Assembly (NCBI GenBank): GCA_947088415.1
Contig: CAMUGK010000012.1
Span: forward strand, 1 to 17,235
Direction: 5' to 3'
Length of the DNA: 17,235 nucleotides
Origin: an uncultured Bacillota bacterium
GTDB taxonomy: Bacteria; Bacillota; Clostridia; Christensenellales; UBA1242
In this document: piece after piece, positions 13,203 to 17,235 of the stretch
Layout of the letters: each line of letters opens with the position of its first letter
Numbering within the stretch: the first letter of the stretch is position 1
Notes under the pieces: model-generated
Told to the model about the DNA's origin: nothing
The model's input: only the letters and a program-made list of their open reading frames with translations
Database searches by the model: none
Position numbers and translations under genes: made by a program

Positions 13203-14298
13203 AATTTTTTTAAGATATTCATTGATAAACTCTTGAATATTGCCATTCATGACACCTTGAATATCGCTTGTTTCAAAACCTGTTCGGTGGTCTTTGACAA
13301 GTGTGTAAGGACAAAATACATAACTGCGAATTTGACTGCCCCACTCAATTTTTTTAATTTCTCCACGAACCTCTGCCAATTTTTCCTGTTCTTCGGCTTC
13401 CTGCTTTTCAATAAGTTTTGAATATAACATTTGCATTGCATATTCCTTATTTTGAACTTGACTTCTTTCAGTTTGACAAGCAGTTATAATTCCAGTCGGA
13501 ATATGAGTTATTCGCACTGCACTTTCGGTTTTGTTGACATGTTGTCCGCCAGCACCAGATGCACGATAGGTGTCAATCTTTAAATCTTCTGGTCTAATTT
13601 GAATTTCAGGTGCGTCTTCAATCTTAGGCATAACTTCAATGCTTGCAAAAGATGTATGGCGACGCGCATTGGAGTCAAAAGGCGAAATACGCACAAGTCT
13701 ATGCACGCCTTTTTCAGCCTTTAAATAACCATAAGCATTCATTCCGCTAACTTCAATTGTGATGGACTTTAAACCCGCTTCATCCCCGTCTAAAACATCA
13801 ATAACACGCTTTTTAAACCCAACTTTATCACAATACATCGAATACATTCGATAAAGCATGTCAGTCCAATCTTGTGCTTCTGTTCCACCTGCACCAGCAT
13901 GTAATGTTATAATTGCATCGTAGCTGTCATACCTGCCATTAAGAAGCCTTTCAACCCTTGCCTTTTCAATATCTTGAACTAAAATAGAAAGACTAGATTC
14001 AAGTTCACTTTCAAGTTCTTTATCTTCGCCAATTTCTTCAAGCATTGAAATAAGAGCATCTAAATCGTCAAACCTTTTCTCAAAATCTTCAATTAATGCA
14101 AGTTTGTTTTCATTAATCCTAATCTTTTTGCCAACTTCGGAAACCAATTTTTGATTTTGATAAAAACCATCTTGATTTTGTTGATTTTTTAACTCTTCTA
14201 ACTCGCTTTCTAACTTATCCTTGTCAAAGACACTCCTTTATAAAAGAAAAGTCGCCCTTTAGCCCATTAATTTTTTCTTTAATAACATCTAAAACCAT
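13200..14298 (-). CDS. prfB: Peptide chain release factor 2, with programmed +1 frameshift
   Basis: RF2 terminates translation at UGA and UAA. The gene reads as two segments: 14298-14227 (24 codons) and, after skipping one base at 14226, 14225-13200. Together they give 365 aa, the normal RF2 length. The frameshift is at CTT-TGA-C, three bases after AGGAG, exactly the classical autoregulatory design: scarce RF2 lets ribosomes slip +1 past the UGA. SPF (205-207), the stop-codon-reading tripeptide specific to RF2, and GGQ (250-252), the catalytic motif, fall at the same numbers as in E. coli. The ATG at 14298 has GAGGT eight bases upstream, and a promoter at 14318-14346 precedes it. Reading only the downstream open frame would miss the first 50 residues. 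Confidence 0.97.
14223..14237 (-). promoter_or_regulatory. RF2 programmed frameshift signal
   Basis: AGGAGTGTCTTTGAC on the minus strand: an internal Shine-Dalgarno sequence, three bases, the slippery CTT and in-frame TGA followed by C (a poor termination context). It matches the known prfB recoding site. Confidence 0.95.
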
Positions 14299-14317
14299 AT
14301 TTAACCTCGCCTATGTA

Positions 14318-14346
14318 ATAATAGCACAAATTTTTTAATTTTTCAA
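14318..14346 (-). promoter_or_regulatory. Promoter of prfB
   Basis: TTGAAA (14341-14346), 17 bases, TATTAT (14318-14323) on the minus strand. A 19-base inverted repeat (14347-14365) abuts the -35. Confidence 0.6.
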
Positions 14347-14378
14347 CTTTTCTTTGAAAGAAAAGCAATCAAATGTTG
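14347..14378 (+). repeat. Copy of a GAAAGAAAAG-type intergenic repeat
   Basis: CTTTTCTTTGAAAGAAAAG (14347-14365) is a perfect inverted repeat. GAAAGAAAAGCAATCAAATG (14356-14375) matches, with two differences, the reverse complement of 15461-15480. The rest of 14299-14587 shows no gene. Confidence 0.5.
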
Positions 14379-14459
14379 TGCGAATAAGTAAGAAAATAAT
14401 TTTCTCGCTAAAAAAGTATAAAATGCACCAACGAAAATATATAAACGATGACTAATAAT

Positions 14460-14520
14460 GTCATTCTGAGTAGCGTGCCCCGAGATGTTTCGACTATCGC
14501 TCAACATGACGACGGGGCAC
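14460..14520. repeat. TCATTCTGAG-type palindromic intergenic repeat, copy 1
   Basis: GTCATTCTGAG (14460-14470) and an imperfect complement (14500-14510) are interlocked with a GC-rich inverted repeat, GTGCCCCG (14475-14482) and CGGGGCAC (14513-14520). The TCATTCTGAG end is shared with the element at 15241-15292, in opposite orientation. Dispersed elements of this look are common in intergenic DNA of many bacteria. The GC-rich arms contrast with the AT-rich surroundings. Confidence 0.7.
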
Positions 14521-14587
14521 AAAATCGAAAAATCCAACAACTTTAATCTTCAAGGTCTAAAAGGTCAAGAAAAAATGCAATGGCTTT

Positions 14588-14779
14588 TCAAGTTTGTTTT
14601 TCGCCCATTAATAAACTATAATGTTCAAAATCATATACAAGATCTCTATTATCTTCACCGAGCAAATTATACAACGCTTTAAAAGTTTCACTATACTCTT
14701 TATCAATTTTATCCTTTTCTTTATCTCGTTTTAGATATTTTACAAAAGCATTGAATAGCAATTCGACCAAAACATCCAT
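14588..14779 (-). CDS. Uncharacterised 63-aa acidic/basic helical protein under XRE control
   Basis: A 63-aa protein that I do not recognise: a hydrophobic N-terminal helix (MDVLVELLFNAFVKYL), a charged middle (KRDKEKDKIDKEYSE) and a C-terminal segment with DNRDLVYDFEHYSLLMGEKQ. It shows no signal peptide or long membrane span. The ATG is preceded by AAAAAGGAGGTGA, a full anti-16S complement, and by a near-consensus promoter, so it should be highly expressed when not repressed. It is divergent from the 67-aa XRE regulator, and three ACC-N4-GGT boxes lie in the 109 bases between them, so the regulator very probably controls it. Toxin, anti-repressor or phage-derived accessory protein are all possible; nothing decides between them. 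Confidence 0.85.
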   Translation of the reverse strand: MDVLVELLFNAFVKYLKRDKEKDKIDKEYSETFKALYNLLGEDNRDLVYDFEHYSLLMGEKQT

Positions 14780-14798
14780 AATTTCACCTCCTTTTTAA

Positions 14799-14864
14799 AC
14801 CAAATGGTAAGGCTATTATAGCTAAACCTTTTGGTATATGTCAAGCAGTTTATTACCATTCGGT
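14799..14864. promoter_or_regulatory. Three ACC-N4-GGT operator boxes
   Basis: ACCAAATGGT (14799-14808), ACCTTTTGGT (14826-14835) and ACCATTCGGT (14855-14864), spaced 27 and 29 bases start to start. The first lies downstream of the -10 of the minus promoter, the second in its spacer, the third upstream of its -35 and just ahead of a TATAAT (14866-14871) for the regulator gene. This layout fits cooperative repression and autoregulation by the XRE protein at 14889. Confidence 0.75.
14815..14844 (-). promoter_or_regulatory. Strong promoter of the 63-aa gene
   Basis: Consensus TTGACA (14839-14844), 18 bases, consensus TATAAT (14815-14820) on the minus strand, with an operator box inside the spacer. 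Confidence 0.8.
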
Positions 14865-14888
14865 ATATAATTTAAAAAGGAGTTAAAA

Positions 14889-15092
14889 ATGAAAGTATTT
14901 GCGGAAAGATTAAAAGAATTAAGAGAAGAAAACGGATTAAGCCAAGTTCAACTTGCAAAACAAATAAATGTTAGCAGTGTTGCTATAAGCCGTTGGGAAA
15001 GGCGTGAAAGAATTCCTAATATCGAAAATTTATATTATATTGCCAATTTCTTCAAAGTTTCAGCAGATTATTTAATTGGTTTAGAAGATTAA
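14889..15092 (+). CDS. XRE-family transcriptional regulator, 67 aa
   Basis: A single Cro/C1-type helix-turn-helix domain: LKELREENGLSQVQLAKQIN (8-27), recognition helix VSSVAISRWERRERIPN (28-44) and the tail FFKVSADYLIGLED. It has no effector domain. The ATG has AAAAAGGAGTT six bases upstream. It is divergent from the 63-aa gene and shares the ACC-N4-GGT boxes with it. It resembles the regulator at 10708-10911 in length, frame and ending (the DYLxGxED tail), but the operators of the two differ, so they should act independently. Confidence 0.93.
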   Translation: MKVFAERLKELREENGLSQVQLAKQINVSSVAISRWERRERIPNIENLYYIANFFKVSADYLIGLED

Positions 15093-15161
15093 AACTTAAA
15101 TATTTTGCAGAAAATAAAATATCTCATTTTGTTTTCTTGGTTGCAAATTAATATAAAATAA

Positions 15162-15230
15162 AAAATATTTGTCAAAAACTTGAAATTCGTTAGAATTTTT
15201 TGCGTAATCAAATTTTTTGACAAATATTTT
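15162..15230. repeat. 17-bp-arm perfect inverted repeat
   Basis: Arms 15162-15178 and 15214-15230 are exact complements, with a 35-base loop. Each arm contains TTTGTCAAAA or its complement. It lies 70 bases after the XRE gene. It could terminate that transcript or be the edge of a small element. Confidence 0.6.
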
Positions 15231-15240
15231 ATGTTTAAAA

Positions 15241-15292
15241 GGTCTTGAGATTCTTCGATTTCGTGGCTGATGCCACTCCACTCAGAATGACA
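15241..15292 (-). repeat. TCATTCTGAG-type palindromic intergenic repeat, copy 2
   Basis: Read on the minus strand it begins TGTCATTCTGAG, contains the hairpin GTGGC-ATCA-GCCAC, and ends with GAAGAATCTCAAGACC. It is inverted relative to copy 1 at 14460-14520. Its conceptual translation (HSEWSGISHEIEESQ) is a familiar artefact of this repeat type and is not a gene. Confidence 0.75.
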
Positions 15293-15339
15293 GCGATCAA
15301 ATGTCGCCCGACTATTTTTAAAAATCAACCTCATTTTGA

Positions 15340-15502
15340 TTACTTTTTTAAAGTAAGTCGTTTGGGAGAGCCTGAGAGAAATCGAAAGTCCCCGACGCTT
15401 TTGAATACTTTTCACGCTGAAAAGTAAGAGTCTTTTTCTAGCATAGAAAAGTAAAGAATACTTTTGATTACTTTTCTTTCAGTATTAAGAAAGAAAAGTA
15501 AT
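15340..15502. repeat. Cluster of hairpins built on GAAAAGTAA
   Basis: Four stems: TTACTTT/AAAGTAA (15340-15356), TACTTTTCA-CGC-TGAAAAGTA (15406-15426), TTTTCTA-GCA-TAGAAAA (about 15433-15449) and a perfect 14-bp stem with arms 15467-15480 and 15489-15502. GAAAAGTAA or its complement occurs at least four times. A related copy lies at 14347-14378. Confidence 0.65.
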
Positions 15503-15610
15503 AGTAACACCTTACTCTTCTTTAGCATACTCTATTATTGTAGCAAACTTATGCTGGCGGAAAAAACTAGGACGCCAAAAACTAAAATTTGCTAATAATG
15601 GAGGTTTTTA

Positions 15611-16282
15611 ATGTCATTTTACATCAATAATACGAACCCTAATAGACCGGGTCCAATTTCAGGCAATCCGCTAAGCGGAATTTGCGAAAAAGTCATGATT
15701 GAAACTACAAAAGTTTTTGATGCTTGTGTATGTCAAACAACAGAAACAGGCATAATTTTGCAGGTTAGCAATCTCAATCCTGAAAACCCTGCTCTTCCAC
15801 TCACCTATGTTTCAGCACAATCTTCAACAACCGAGCAGGCTACTATCACTGACATAACAATTGACCGCATCGACCAAGCACCAAACTATGCAAATGTCAG
15901 TGCAACTATTGTCATTCCTGTAGTAGTTACTTATCGTGATGCAAACGGCGTGCTTGGAACTGGAACTTCAACTATAACAGTTAGAAAAGATGTTATGCTT
16001 TTTGTTCCACAACCATCACTTAGCCCAGTTAACATCACTGCCACAGCACTTTTCTCAAGTCAAATTGGCACTTTTAATGGAGACAGCACTTTCACTGTAA
16101 CTGGCTGTATTCAAATCCTATTAAAAGTAACATCAGTTGTTGACATCTTGTTGCCATCATATGGCTATCCAGTCGTTCCACCTTGTCAAGCAGTTTCATC
16201 TCCTTCAGTTTGCCCAGGAATCGGCGACTTGCCACTTTATCCTACAGCAACAACAACTGGCACAACAACTGTTATTCGCTAA
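15611..16282 (+). CDS. Uncharacterised beta-rich protein with Pro/Thr-rich tail
   Basis: A 223-aa protein I cannot assign firmly. It begins with an Asn/Pro-rich stretch (NNTNPNRPGPISGNP), then GICEKVMIETTKVFDACVCQ (23-42), a segment that recurs, as far as I recall, in uncharacterised Clostridia proteins. The middle alternates short hydrophobic strands rich in Val, Thr and Ile, suggesting a beta-sandwich. The end is PPCQAVSSPSVCPGIG followed by a Thr-rich tail. Cysteines at 25, 39 and 41 and three more near the C-terminal half could form crosslinks. There is no signal peptide or anchor, so a spore-coat or other self-assembling structural role is possible, but this is inference. The ATG has GGAGG six bases upstream. 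It stands alone and ends in a strong double hairpin. Confidence 0.82.
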   Translation: MSFYINNTNPNRPGPISGNPLSGICEKVMIETTKVFDACVCQTTETGIILQVSNLNPENPALPLTYVSAQSSTTEQATITDITIDRIDQAPNYANVSATIVIPVVVTYRDANGVLGTGTSTITVRKDVMLFVPQPSLSPVNITATALFSSQIGTFNGDSTFTVTGCIQILLKVTSVVDILLPSYGYPVVPPCQAVSSPSVCPGIGDLPLYPTATTTGTTTVIR

Positions 16283-16332
16283 TCTTGAGAAAGATTAGCA
16301 ACAAAAAAGACAACGTTTTGTTGTCTTTTTTT
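16278..16332. terminator. Double hairpin, bidirectional terminator
   Basis: A 9-bp stem (16278-16286 with 16291-16299) overlaps the stop codon at 16280. A 12-bp stem (16303-16314 with 16320-16331), with A and T tracts on both sides, follows. The second stem can serve both the plus gene and the convergent fakA. Confidence 0.85.
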
Positions 16333-16378
16333 CTGGGTATAAACGTTATTTTAATATAACTACTTTTCTAATCATTTT

Positions 16379-17235
16379 TTACTCAAGACTTACAAGATAA
16401 TAGTAGACAGGTTGACCACCAAATGCTACTGTAATTTCACAATCTGGATATTTGCCAGCGAGTTTTTCTTGAAGAGCATTGGCATCTTCTTCACGAATAT
16501 CTTCGCCATAGAAAAGTGTGATATTCATTGTTTCATCAGTAATAAGTTTGCTTATAAGTGCCATAGTTGTGTCAGAAACAAGTTTACCTTTAGATAAAAT
16601 TGCTTTATCATCAAGCCCGATTATATCGCCTACAGATAGGTCAAAACCGTCAACATGAGTGTCTCTAACTGCATAAGTTACAGAGCCTGATTTAACTGCC
16701 TTAATAGCTTCATTCATTGCTTCTTGATTTTCTTCGACTGAGCCATCAGGATTGAAAGAAATAGAGGCAGAAATGCCTTCTGGAACACTTCTTGTTGGAA
16801 TTATAATAAGATTTTTATTGGTAAGGTCATTTGCTTGTTCAGCTGCCAAGATAATGTTTTTATTATTAGGGAAAACAATAACATTTCTAGCAGGAACTTT
16901 ATCTGCAGCAGCGGCTATATCTGCAGCCGATGGATTCATGGTTTGTCCACCAACAATAACTTCATCAACGCCTAAATCCTTAAAAATAGAAGCAAGCCCA
17001 TCGCCAGCAGCAACTGCAACCATACCGATTTCCTTGGTTTCTTCGGCAGCAGAAGCACGTTTTTTAAGTTCACGATTTTGTTCTCTCATGTTTTCAATCT
17101 TGATATTGTAAATTTCGCCAAGTTCGAGAGCATAACCAATTGCTTTGTTAGGTTCATTAGAGTGAACATGAACTTTGACAAGGTTAAGGTCGCCAATACA
17201 AATTACACTATCACCTAAAGCCATAAGCTTTTCAC
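16379..17235 (-). CDS. fakA: Fatty acid kinase subunit FakA (YloV/DAK2-DegV type), 5' end cut off
   Basis: The C-terminal 285 residues of a protein normally about 550 aa; the start and the ATP-binding DhaL domain lie beyond the right edge. The visible part begins EKLMALGDSVICIGDLNLVK, then VHVHSNEPNKAIGYAL, the end of the middle domain. The C-terminal domain follows, with the family hallmark VGGQTMNPS, the FPNNKNIILAAEQA segment and the closing FGGQPVYYYLVSLE. FakA phosphorylates fatty acids bound to FakB for phospholipid synthesis in Bacillota. The apparent ATG at 17224 is internal, because the frame stays open to the edge with family-typical residues. It is convergent with the gene at 15611. 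Confidence 0.93.
   Translation of the reverse strand, partial: EKLMALGDSVICIGDLNLVKVHVHSNEPNKAIGYALELGEIYNIKIENMREQNRELKKRASAAEETKEIGMVAVAAGDGLASIFKDLGVDEVIVGGQTMNPSAADIAAAADKVPARNVIVFPNNKNIILAAEQANDLTNKNLIIIPTRSVPEGISASISFNPDGSVEENQEAMNEAIKAVKSGSVTYAVRDTHVDGFDLSVGDIIGLDDKAILSKGKLVSDTTMALISKLITDETMNITLFYGEDIREEDANALQEKLAGKYPDCEITVAFGGQPVYYYLVSLE

Larger units (their letters stand above)
15093..15610. other. Gene-free 518-base region rich in inverted repeats
   Basis: No coding sequence with a ribosome binding site is visible. The stretch holds, in order, a 17-bp-arm inverted repeat (15162-15230), a TCATTCTGAG-type element (15241-15292) and a set of hairpins built on GAAAAGTAA (15340-15502). 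The last 100 bases are probably the promoter and leader of the gene at 15611; a TATTAT at about 15533 has no good -35. Confidence 0.7.

Noticed and set aside
14343..14682. Open frames of about 65 codons on both strands near 14343-14682
   Set aside because: They run through the palindromic repeat at 14460-14520 and have no ribosome binding site; the 14588-14779 minus gene is the supported one.
15089..15427. Open frames on both strands between the XRE gene and the 15611 gene
   Set aside because: They translate the TCATTCTGAG repeat and inverted repeats, giving the familiar repeat-derived peptide pattern, and lack ribosome binding sites.
15162..15502. Possible CRISPR array because of repeated short motifs
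   Set aside because: Repeats are short, in mixed orientation and irregularly spaced, with no 25-40-base direct repeats or spacers and no cas genes.
1..17235. tRNA, rRNA, riboswitch or complete insertion sequence
   Set aside because: I saw no cloverleaf with a GTTCRANNC arm, no rRNA segment, no known riboswitch core and no transposase or integrase gene in the window.

Overview
The window is AT-rich bacterial DNA that looks like a low-GC, Gram-positive Clostridia-type genome (Bacillota), probably a gut or uncultured lineage. This rests on strong AAGGAGG-type ribosome binding sites, TTGACA/TATAAT promoters, the Bacillota-style rsmE-mtaB-rpsU gene order, a FakA-type kinase and two short XRE regulators. 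UGA is a stop codon here: several genes end in TGA, and prfB carries the classical UGA-dependent +1 frameshift. Species cannot be named from the sequence alone. Most genes lie on the minus strand.

Layout. 1-1214 (-) is a ComM/YifB AAA+ protein cut by the left edge. 1365-2207 (+) is an orphan cysteine-rich protein. 2233-4150 (-) is a coupled pair, an iron-type alcohol dehydrogenase followed by a YhhN membrane protein; its start region carries a 13-bp-arm palindrome. 4208-4870 (-) is an AlkD-like DNA glycosylase. 4941-5508 (-) holds rpsU and rplS behind a consensus promoter. 5587-10494 (-) is a compact series read as HTH-Fic, Bro-N protein, trhP, rsmE, mtaB. Two accessory, phage-like genes therefore sit immediately upstream of three RNA-modification genes, behind a promoter containing a large inverted repeat. 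10708-11478 is a divergent XRE regulator / SLOG-like pair with a shared operator. 11473-12531 (-) is tsaD. 12617-13040 (-) holds two tiny proteins (49 and 43 aa) that resemble each other and each have their own promoter and ribosome binding site. 13200-14298 (-) is prfB with its programmed frameshift. 14588-15092 is a second divergent XRE module, controlling a 63-aa protein and flanked by inverted copies of two intergenic repeat families. 15093-15610 holds no gene but many inverted repeats. 15611-16282 (+) is an unidentified beta-rich, Pro/Thr-rich protein. 16379-17235 (-) is the C-terminal part of FakA.

The housekeeping genes share a theme: translation and RNA modification. TsaD makes t6A37 in tRNA and MtaB methylthiolates that same base to ms2t6A37. 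TrhP hydroxylates tRNA wobble uridine, RsmE methylates 16S rRNA, rpsU and rplS are ribosomal proteins, and RF2 terminates translation. Between them sit small regulated accessory modules (Fic/Bro, XRE/SLOG, XRE/63-aa protein, the tiny-protein pair), which are the most interesting parts of the window.
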